Below, in pieces: positions 45,917 through 54,555 of a stretch of 64,000 nucleotides of DNA; positions within the stretch are counted from its first letter, which is position 1, and every line of letters begins with the position of its first letter. The DNA lies in assembly GCF_036669915.1 (NCBI RefSeq), contig NC_089320.1, forward strand, positions 1,852,129 through 1,916,128. Reading direction: 5' to 3'. A model generated the notes under the pieces. It worked only from the letters and a program-made list of their open reading frames with translations. It was not told where the DNA came from and made no database searches. The position numbers and the translations under genes were made by a program. This DNA is from Pocillopora verrucosa (taxonomy: Eukaryota > Cnidaria > Anthozoa > Scleractinia > Pocilloporidae).

Positions 45917-47396
45917 GTTTCCTTCGCGGCGACGGAAGCCTGGGACGAGTGGAAGGATGTCTTTATTTGAAGTATTTACTGGATTACTCGAAATACTGCT
46001 GGTAAGAGTGGAGTGGGCTCAACTTTAATAGCTCAATTAAAGTGCTTCCAAAAGCATTTTAGTTAACAATATTACAAGGGTCGTGTTGTTGTCATATATT
46101 GAACTAAAGCAAGAGGTTATAAACAGTTTATAATCTCTTGACTAAAGTGAACCGACTTGGTCCATAATCTTCTTTTCGTTTCTGCGCAAAATCTACTACA
46201 GAAAAAGTCGAAGTTGGTTGTAGGATGGTCATGCAAATAACGTGCTTTTTCTTAGACTAGAATAGTATGGTTGGTGTAACAGTAAACACGTTATCTTTTC
46301 GACTCGAAATACTTTTTATTTAGACAGCAGCAGTAGTGGTAATAGGGTAATTTAGTATTATCAACTCACGTGATAATACTAAATTACCCTGTGATACTCG
46401 CCCACCGACGCAGCACCACAGTTTCTTCAGAAACTTATCCCCTTTATTCAGAAGTTATGGGAGGTTGGAACTAAAAACTTAAATAAGAATTAAGCTAACA
46501 ATTAGGATAAACAAACAGTAAACAAAAAACGAATACAACCGAAGCGAAACGGAAAAAGTACTCACATTAATAACGCCTAATAAATGGCTGGAAAATCGAA
46601 TGACTTGAAGACTTCAAAACAGAGAACTGCGCTAAGTGCGACTTTAGGTAAACTGACTTGAAAAGAAATAATGCGTAAAAGAAACTGGCTTTAAATACAA
46701 GAGGACTGCGAAATGACGCGCAATATGAGAAACGTGCAAAAAGGTATAGCTGACGAAGGAAATCGCTCACAAACTAAACCGGAGATGTGAAAAAAATAAA
46801 GGGCGAAATAAATAAACAGATTACCCGAAAAACAATTAGAAAGCCCTTAGATCTTGCAGTTGGACTCACAATTTTTATGCATCTCTCGTGATTGGTGTCT
46901 AATTGATTAAATGTAACCCGGGAAAGGTGCAGTTTGGGGGCGTTGCCTATGACTTCCCCCCCGAAAAAAACTGCAAGGTGACTACTGCGATATTTTAATC
47001 GTAAATAGATATTTAAAAATCGGGTTACATACTAGGACGAGCTGAGTGAATACAATTTATTCATAAATAACGTATACTGGTTTGAGGTTTATTCGCACCC
47101 AGTTAAAAGGATGCATATCTTTTGCAAAAGAGCGGGCGTGCAAACACAGTAAGGGTTTGCTTTTTCGCTCATCTGAACTGTATGAACTGTCTGAATGCTT
47201 GGAACAGGTCAGTACGTCTTGAAAATTTAGCTTACGTGTTTGAAATCCTTGTGAATTCTCTGTCTGCTATCAGTTTAGATATACTTTTACCTACGTTGCT
47301 ATTTGTTGTTTTCAGTTGACTACCATAGTATAATTCGACTTCAAGTCAAATTTCTGTGAAGATAAAAATTCTATGAGTGGTTGTGTCGTGTCCCCT
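45917..47396. other. Upstream region of the PIG3-like gene with a truncated Penelope-like tail
   Basis: The presumed promoter lies just above 45916. The region also holds a perfect hairpin (46345-46389) fused to a 5'-truncated Penelope-like tail to 46447. The remainder shows no exon I can support. Confidence 0.55.
46341..46447 (+). mobile_element. Truncated Penelope-like tail beginning with a perfect 19-bp hairpin
   Basis: The arms at 46345-46363 and 46371-46389 are perfect reverse complements around ACTCACG. The second arm continues directly into GATACTCGCCCACCGACGC, CAGCACCACAGTTTCTTCAG and CCCCTTTA, shared with copies 1 and 2. The hammerhead part is missing; it looks as if the central palindrome of the tail was mirrored during insertion. 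Confidence 0.65.
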
Positions 47397-47573
47397 TCAA
47401 GGTGCTGCTATTTGAACAACTATTTTTCCAATATTTTTGTTGGACTCCATCTTCTCGTGAGCAAGCTGTATCTGATCCATGGGAAGGACTGAGTCCACGA
47501 TGGTCTTCAGCTTTCCAGCGGCGAATAAAGGAACACTGTTTTCCGTAAACGCTCGTATCAATTTAGCTTTGTA
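47397..47573 (-). pseudogene. Orphan duplicate of the last exon of the PIG3-like gene
   Basis: After a TTTCACAG acceptor (ends 47574), 58 codons starting YKAKLIRAFTENS and ending KIVVQIAAP-stop align one-to-one with the last exon at 42973-43188 ([12 protein letters not shown]). The nucleotide identity is clearly high, but the copy lacks the 13-residue tail of the other exon. None of the four upstream exons is found between here and 50 kb. The frame is intact and the acceptor plausible, so it could still serve as an alternative exon for an unseen transcript. A remnant of a tandem duplication is the simplest reading. Confidence 0.7.
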
Positions 47574-47616
47574 CTGTGAAATAAGAAGAAAATACATACT
47601 TTGGGAACAAGTAATT

Positions 47617-48714
47617 TCACTGCTGTCTTACTAGCTCTTGGAAACTTGGAATATACCAGCATGGGAAGAACAACGAGAACAAAAATAACAACAACAACAA
47701 AATAAACAAAACAAAAAATAAATCGAAAGGGCGTGTCGTTATAGATCTGTGAGTTGCAGGGAGATCACCTGGGGCTAGGCAACAGATGTTGAACATGCAC
47801 AAGAAACACAAAATAGCACACAAAATTTGGAAAAAATAATATTAATACACCCTTTAAAGGAGGAGAATCTACAAAGTGACCTTGTTGCTTTTCAACTGCT
47901 TCTTGAAACTTTTTAAAATTGTCATCAGTAATAATCTTTCTCAACAAATCAGATTTGTGGTTTTTTATCAATCTGTCTACACTGTTTATCCCTTGTGATA
48001 ACAGTTTTGAGTAATAGGTATCCAAATGAACTTGTTGTAGCCAAGACAGAAGTTGTAGTTCAAGTCTGGCTTTCTGTACAGCCTGCTAAAAACTTACAGA
48101 TTGTCACCAGAATTTTAACTCTGGTCGCTAATAGGCGACTCATTTCAAGTTTGAAATTACGTATGTCCCCACTAAGAAACCAACCAACACCCTATCATTA
48201 TAGCTTGTTTTTTTTTAATCGTATAGGCTACGTTATATGCTATAAATTATCAAACAATATCATATACTGACAGAAGTTATTCATTATTTATGTTGCAGAA
48301 GAATTGAATGTGATAAAGGCAAAAACAAAGAGGGGGAAAGCCTCACCTATAAATAACTCTATAAGATATATTTTTAGCCGTAAATACTTAATATTACCAT
48401 CGTAAGTCCTTGCCATGTACTGGATCATGGTAAACTGTGGGGAGTTCTCTTAATTATTATGTTTGAGATGTTATTTAGAGAAATTCGATTATGCCTCATG
48501 AAGTAATTACAAATTACATTGCAAAATACTTAAATGTAAGGAACTAACTATCGCACATACCAAATTTGTGCAATTTAGCCTCATAATCCAGAAGATCGTG
48601 CTGCTCTAACCAAGAATGCAATTCAGCTTTTTCTTCGCGAACAATAAAATAAACTTGCATGCGATAAAACAGAAACCCCAAACCAAAAATTAAAACCGCG
48701 ATCTTGTTCATCAT
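47617..48714 (-). CDS. Possible small SAM-like membrane protein (hypothetical)
   Basis: The model has three exons in phase: 48561-48714 (ATG at 48714), 47851-47991 and 47617-47774, giving 150 aa. Residues 4-23 are hydrophobic (IAVLIFGLGFLFYRMQVYFI), suggesting a signal anchor. Residues ~33-87 resemble a SAM-type helical bundle: LHSWLEQHDLLDYEAKL, GINSVDRLIKN, and then DLLRKIITDDNFKKFQEAV. The third exon would add a second, Leu/Phe-rich membrane segment (FVLFILLLLLFLFSLFF), but it is low-complexity and T-rich, so it may be intronic. In that case the protein ends differently. Exons 1 and 2 are better supported than exon 3. I cannot name the family. The gene sits directly upstream of the orphan PIG3 exon on the same strand. 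Confidence 0.45.
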
Positions 48715-50368
48715 CTTGGGTAAATATTATGCATAGCCGAGCTCTTAGCCGCTTAAGAGACGTTAGAGCTTTCCCGTTATTTCTTCATCCATATAAATCA
48801 GAATTTTCTGCATGATTTTACCTCGCATGGTCTAGAAGGTTTCGATTTCAAACAAAATTTATAAATTCAAATTCGCGGGCGCAAGTGCTGGTCAGTTGAA
48901 GGACGATCGCGTGACAGCTCCATTACTTTCGTGACTAGGTGTCCGTGACATCAGTAGATTTCTAAGGTTTTCCTGATCAGTTTCATCAACTGTCCAAATT
49001 TGAGCGTGACTGACATTTTCAATGATTCAGAATCACCATGAGGCGTGATATATTTACACTCTAATCTGAAGTGTAAAACTGTTATAAGTCTCTCTAACCT
49101 ATATCAGTCAATCTGTATAGCTGTAATTAATTGCTTGATCAAAGCAAGGGTCGAGTAAGCGTTCAATCTTGATCTGATAAAAAACAAGCTTTGTGTTTTG
49201 AATCCAACTGAAAATGAAAATAAGTTTCCTGAACAATCCGATTTTATAAGAGCACCATTGTATTCATTTTAGGTTTTATCCAAACCCTATTTTAAAGATT
49301 TCTGTGACGTAGTTTGTCCGTCACAATTTATAAGCGTTTTACATGCAGCTCATGAAGTCGTCGAATTAGTGCTCTCTGAACACTTTTACTTGATTTGATT
49401 TGAATTCTCCTTTCTAGCTATCACAAAATCCTTGTAAATCACGAATCAAGAATTTGGTGTCCGGCTGATCAAGTGAACATCGTTAGGCTGATAAAAGTGT
49501 TTCTTCTCGTCACGTTTTTGCTAGTTAATGTATAAGTATTACCAAGAGAATTTACTTGGCAATCGTTTCTGAGGATCGGAGTTGTTTGTCATCACTTTGT
49601 GAAAGGCAAAACATGAGAAACAAAAATTTGGGGTTGGGTTGTGGAGGATACTGTAACAGCTTACGAAAAGTTTTAACCTTCCACGTTTCCTCCTTCGAGC
49701 AAGAAATTTAAATTTCCATTTTCTGGAAATTTTGCCCGCGTTATTCAGTTTTCGTAGTGATCAAACCACGTGCCATTAAATTTGTATTTCGCTCCATCAC
49801 GACAATTGAAAGTGAAGGGAACTATCTCATTTCTATACATGAAAAACATATGACTCGCCGGTGTAAAACTTGATTCTTTTGTTCAGTAAAGTTTCCTAGT
49901 TCTATCATTTTCCTAGTTTCTATTATACGTATGAACATTTTCTGGTTGTAGTTGCACGAGAGCGAGAATTGTCAGGCCGAAATTCCTAAACTTGAACTTG
50001 AAGATCTTGAAAATACTCCAACTTGTGCAATGCAAAAGCTGGAGCCAGTAATAAACATGAAAAAACACGTTTTATAATAAAATCATTACAATCGTATCAG
50101 GAAACGCTATCGGTAAGAAACTGAATTTAAAGAATGTAAATAAACCCATGCAAATAAGAAAAAATGTCATTTTTAGTCAAAACTAAGTCTTTCATTTTCC
50201 GACATCGACATTATAAAATGGTGATAACGCGAGAAGAAGCTGTATTGAATCTGTGACTGGTGGATTTATTGTTGACTGGTTCGAGTTAAAATTCAGAGGA
50301 AGCAGCTCTCCGACTGGAGTTTTATTTCAAGGTATTCAATTCTTGGTAAGTAATAACTAGAGAACTGA
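48715..50368. other. Interval with no recognised gene, left of the BEL element
   Basis: I see no exon with convincing splice sites or family similarity. The sequence is AT-rich and unique-looking. The promoter of the small SAM-like gene should lie at its left end. Confidence 0.5.
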
Positions 50369-50373
50369 TTCAG

Positions 50374-50487
50374 CGTTACAACTATTGTAACGACGTAATA
50401 TCACGGTGGTCAAGAAACCTGTTTTCTTTATTTGTAAATCTAGAACATTGCGCACATTGTGACTTCATAATTACATAATTTATGACA
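50374..50487 (-). repeat. 3' LTR of the BEL/Pao element
   Basis: About 114 bp. Shares TTACAACTATTGT, GGTCAAGAAACCTGTTTTCT and CATAATTACATAATTTATGA with the 5' LTR. Adjacent on the inner side is the purine run CGGGAGAG (minus strand), the probable polypurine tract. Confidence 0.88.
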
Positions 50488-50501
50488 CTCTCCCGGGCCG
50501 A

Positions 50502-52596
50502 TTAGATAAGAAACAGTATGGAATGATTAGCAAAGGATAGATGTTTAATAATAGAATCGTAATGAATCTGATATCGTTCATGTGAAGTATTCATTTCTGA
50601 TTGTTCCCGGATTCTATGAATTGCCTTCTGAGCGGCAAGACGTTGTTTATCGGCTATAGCTTCTTTGTCTTTCTCTTCAATACCTTGTGCATTGTTCTCT
50701 CTCGACACTTCCGATGGATAAAGCTTCTCTATAGGTCTTAATAGTCCACTACCAGAACTTATTCTTAAAGATACACATCTGACTAATCCGTCTTTCCCGT
50801 TATGTAAATCAGTAACGACTCCTATTTTCCACTGATTAGTGGTACATTATCATGTATGAGAACAACGTCTCCTATAGCAACTGCTGTCTTGTTTGATGTT
50901 TTCATTTGATAAGAGTTATATTCACGCAGACTTGTCAGATATTCTTTTTGCCATCGAGTCCAGAAGGCCTGTATCATTATCTCGTGATACTTTGCTCTCT
51001 TCTTTAGCTCTTTTGTTGAAATATCAGTTGGGATGTAGTCTGGATCTGATTCTTTGACGCTAACTCTTGTGTCTGGTAATGTCAGAAGACGGTGTCCACA
51101 TAAGAAATGTGATGGGATCAAAGGAGAGGCATCGTTAATATCCACGTAAGGATATGTCAAGGGACGGCCTTTTAACGCTGCCTCTACCTCAATGAGTATT
51201 GTGTTTAGTTTAATCATGTTCAGATAGGCTTTGCCTAAAGTTTTTTTTAGACATCTTTTCACTAGTCCAATAAGTCTTTCGTAGAATCCACCCCACCACG
51301 GGGCTCGTTATGTTATGAATTTCCATGTGATGTTATGGTTGGCGAGGAACTGTTGTGATGCATTGGCCTTGAGGACTTGGTTTTTTTATCTTTTGGAGTT
51401 CTTAAGCTCCAACTTTGAAGGTTTTTGCATTGTCAGAAATGATACATTCGGGAACTCCTCGTCGACTGATAAATCTTCTGAATGCCCTAAGAAAGGCCTG
51501 GGTTGTCTGATCTTCCACTAACTCGAGATCTAAGGCTCGTACAGCGGCACAAGTGAATAGACAAATATAAACTTTAGATGAAGTTTGATTTCCTTGGTCG
51601 CGAACATAAAGAGGACCTGCGTTGTAGAACGGTCTGTGTTTTAATGGGTGCAACTCTGGTTTTAGCCATTGTGAACGCAGTGTATATTTCAGCTCCTGAC
51701 ATTCCTGTTAGGTAAGCTACTGCTCCGTAAGCTAGTTGACTGCTGTCACAGAATATATGAAGTTGTCTTTTAGAAATGCTTGTGAGGAAGTATGGTCTGG
51801 GTATTTCAATCGATGTCAAATTGCTGACATCACTGATCCAGTTTAGCCATTGGTCCTTATGTTCGCTTGGAACATCCTCATCCCAACTTAAGTTTGTTTC
51901 CATAGATCCTGGATCATGATCTTTGCTTTAACTGTAATGGGTTCAACATATCCCAGGGGGTCAAACAATTTTGACTCAAAGCTGATCGTGGATCTCTTAG
52001 TAAGTTTTGTGATAGCTTCTGATTTTCTGATCATTTTTTCGAGTGAAAGGGATGGCATGTCATTTGTTGAATTCCACGTCAGTTCTAGGATTTGTGTCGT
52101 TTGAGCTGCATATGCATTATTTTCTTGTGCTCTGCGATTTAAAGCGGTTGAATTAGAGGTCCACTGTCGAAGATCCACGCCTGCTTCTTGTAGATAACTT
52201 CGCGACAAAGAATAATATTCTAAGGCTTTATCCAGTTCTCTTTTTCTTTGAGGTGATATCGTATTGTTGCGTTTAGTAGAGAGGGTTGAGGGCGCTGCTC
52301 CAAATAGAACGCGGCAAAATCTGCAAGCTTCCAAATTATCCGCACTGTTAACGGATTTGTTTATGTCTTTTAGCCACAAGAATCTAGGCCAGATTAATAA
52401 AGGTTCCTTGTGATCCCGTATCGAACAGGATGTGAGCTTGACGATATTGTTTACCGGCTCTTATCTTTGTGATGGCGGATTGCATCAGGATATGATTTGT
52501 AGGATGAAAGTAATGCGTTGCTCCTATGTGGGTTGAGTTCTTCGCCATGGTATTTGTAGGTGACTGACTACTATTTGAATTTTTGTTTTCTTTCAT
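50502..52596 (-). pseudogene. Broken BEL/Pao pol: protease, RT remnant, RNase H, integrase
   Basis: Pieces in order on the minus strand follow. 52384-52596 is an aspartic protease part with the DTGSQ active-site motif. 51888-52379 contains the short RT stretch CRFCRVLFGAAPS, joined directly to later sequence, then FDPLGYVEPITVKAK. 51574-51903 is an RNase H-like region (LHIFCDSSQLAYGAVAYL). 51402-51653 is an integrase core (VYICLFTCAAVRALDLEL, then ISDNAKTF). 50822-51262 and 50502-50708 form the C-terminal domain typical of BEL integrases (GDVVLIHDN, GLVRCVSLR-like). Frame breaks and stops separate the pieces. The palm region of the reverse transcriptase is absent, so two deletions are likely, near 52380 and just after FGAAPS. 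Confidence 0.88.
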
Positions 52597-53728
52597 TTAA
52601 TATGATGAGCTTTGTGTTGGATTTTCTTGTTTTTCTTTGCAAATTGAAGTATGGTGTTTCTTCTTACATTTCACACATCGACCTTTTGAGTAGCATTGAA
52701 TTTTCGTATGTTTGAGTCTGTTGAGACATCTTTGTTGGCGTTGAAGGATAGATCGCCGTTCCTCTACTGATGTAATTTTGTCACATTTCTCTGGGCGGTG
52801 TGTTTCCGCGCCGTAAGTGCATGGTCGTGATACTTTCGGTTTTCCGTTGAGAAATCTTTGTTTTTGCTGAGCATTGGTTAGTATAGCGCCAGCAGTTTGT
52901 ACGAATAATTCTTCGTCCAAGGAATTCTAGAGAGAATTCTAGAGAGGATATGTGGCCATTCTCTCGTGTTTCAATTTCTTGTCGTATGGCTACCCTCTAT
53001 CTGTCCAGAGAGCTATCTGCCAAAGGATCCGCTTTGAATATTAAGCGGCGTATGTCTTCGGGTATTTTCTTTAGGAGTATGGGAATTAGCAAACTTCCAT
53101 ATGATTCGGTCATTACTCCAAGTGTTTCTGAGCCACGAATATTGGCTTCGCATAGATCGTCAAATTTCCTTAGATTTTTTGTGTCACTTGATGGCGCGTG
53201 GATCTTGGCTAATGATTCCATGTAAGAGTTGGTCAAATTTTGGGTTTTGCCAAAGCGCTCTTTTAATAGCTCAGTTGCCTTTCTATAATTTTCTTCAGTC
53301 AATGGCAGCCCGGAGATAGCGCGCGCTGCTTCTCCTTTAACTATTCCATTTAGATAATTCATTTTTCCAACATCTCTTAGTTCAAGATTTTTATCGATAG
53401 CTGCACTAAAGTTATCCCAGAATGTGAGCCATTCAAGTGGATCTCCTCCAGAGGATTTGATGTTTATCTTGGGTAAATTGATATGCATTCGAGGCGTTGA
53501 TGCTTGTTTGAAACTACTATGATGGTACTGACTCACCGGTGTTTCTTGTTTACTCTTGAAAAATTGTTTAATTTTGAATTGCCAGTCCGTTATATTGTAT
53601 TGAAACAATAGGGCTGATTCTGTTTCTTTTAGAATGTCTTCCTCTGTCTTCAAAGACATCACAATTTTAGCATCCATCTGCGCTATTTCCCCAGCTCTTC
53701 GTGTGAGTCTGTCCACGAGTGCCTCCAA
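52597..53728 (-). pseudogene. BEL/Pao gag (DUF1759-type) and zinc-knuckle remnant
   Basis: The 243-codon frame at 52997-53728 contains the Pao-type gag signature (LPKINIKSSGGDPLEWLTFW, then NYLNGIVKGEAARAISGLPL). It is interrupted and then continues at 52597-52920, where CVKCKKKHHTSIC forms a zinc-knuckle-like cluster before the protease. These form the structural part of the element, not a host gene. Confidence 0.85.
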
Positions 53729-53843
53729 TTCCGGTGATCTGAACTCTTTGAAGATATGAGTTTTTCTGCCTCGTTAAAATCTTGTGTGCAGTGTCCTTTG
53801 TAGGCTGCTTAGATCGATTTCATTTTGTTTATGTCTTCTGTCA

Positions 53844-53861
53844 TCCTAGTCACGGCACCAA
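53844..53861 (-). other. Primer-binding site of the BEL/Pao element
   Basis: Directly after the 5' LTR, the minus strand reads TTGGTGCCGTGACTAGGA. TGG is the complement of a tRNA 3' CCA, as expected of a primer site. I did not identify the tRNA. Confidence 0.75.
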
Positions 53862-53985
53862 TGTTACAACTATTGTTGTAATAACGACGTAGTATCACGA
53901 TGGTCAAGAAACCTGTTTTCTTTATTTGTGAAGCTCAGAAGAATATCGCGCATATTGTGGCGTCATAATTACATAATTTATGACA
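53862..53985 (-). repeat. 5' LTR of the BEL/Pao element
   Basis: 124 bp beginning TGTCATAAATTATG and ending ATAGTTGTAACA on the minus strand. It differs from the 3' LTR by a 6-bp-scale indel and about a dozen substitutions, so the insertion is not recent. Confidence 0.9.
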
Positions 53986-53990
53986 TTCAG

Positions 53991-54555
53991 TATTGATCGT
54001 TTCATGTTGTCCTTCAGAAGACTTTTAAAATGGTGGTAATAGGAGTTTCCAGTGAGGTTTTGAGCTACTGTAAAAATAAAAAAAATGATCACAAAATATT
54101 AAAAAAAGGCTTCGAGCTTTCGATGATCCACGACATGATCAGGAAGCTCAAGGCTCCACTGGATACTTATATACCATATCATTTCACATTACGTTTCTAT
54201 ATGAGGGTACCGATCATATGTATACGAGTAAAATTTGACAGAACCGAATTAATTATTCACACCACACGTGATAACATTATAATTAATAGTTTTATTTTTT
54301 ATCCCTCCATCCTTATGATTTTTGTCAGTTCCACTTTATTTCAGTATGCTGCCTCTCTTTGCAGTAAGCGGAGTTTTCAAAATTTCAACAGCAGTTTCTA
54401 CCCCCATGGTATTATCTTGAGTCATCTCAGACTAACGCTAGCCTTGCTGTAGGCCAATTTTATGGAAAAGTTGATATCTGTTCCAAAAACGTACTCACTG
54501 TCCTTTGTCATATTTTTACTCTTAGTTTTACACTGGATAAGAAGCACATTGAAAC
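53991..54555. other. Upstream region of the TPR-CHAT gene
   Basis: This 565-bp stretch lies between the retroelement and the TPR-CHAT start codon and must carry its promoter or a 5' UTR intron. The 140-codon open frame at 54030-54452 shows no recognisable domain and I do not call it a gene. TTTTACACTGGATAAGAAGC lies near the start, but no clear TATA box is seen. Confidence 0.5.

Larger units (their letters stand above)
50369..53990 (-). mobile_element. BEL/Pao LTR retrotransposon, internally deleted, with target-site duplication
   Basis: The element proper is 50374-53985 (3612 bp), read on the minus strand. The 5-bp direct repeat TTCAG lies immediately outside both ends (50369-50373 and 53986-53990). 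Short LTRs start TG and end CA (the outer end of the 3' LTR is changed to CG), and a primer-binding site follows the 5' LTR. Internal order is gag, zinc-knuckle, aspartic protease, reverse transcriptase remnant, RNase H, integrase and a C-terminal integrase-associated domain, the BEL/Pao order. Intact relatives usually exceed 6 kb; this copy lacks most of the reverse transcriptase, including any YVDD-type catalytic segment, and its frames are broken. It cannot be autonomous. Confidence 0.93.

Noticed and set aside
52950..53319. Plus-strand open frames inside the BEL element
   Set aside because: Antisense shadows of the gag coding strand.
50374..53985. Complete, autonomous retroelement
   Set aside because: The reverse transcriptase core is missing and the frames are broken, despite well-preserved ends.
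54030..54452. 140-codon open frame upstream of the TPR-CHAT gene
   Set aside because: It lacks domains and is isoleucine/phenylalanine-rich as expected of translated AT-rich DNA; it lies where the promoter should be.
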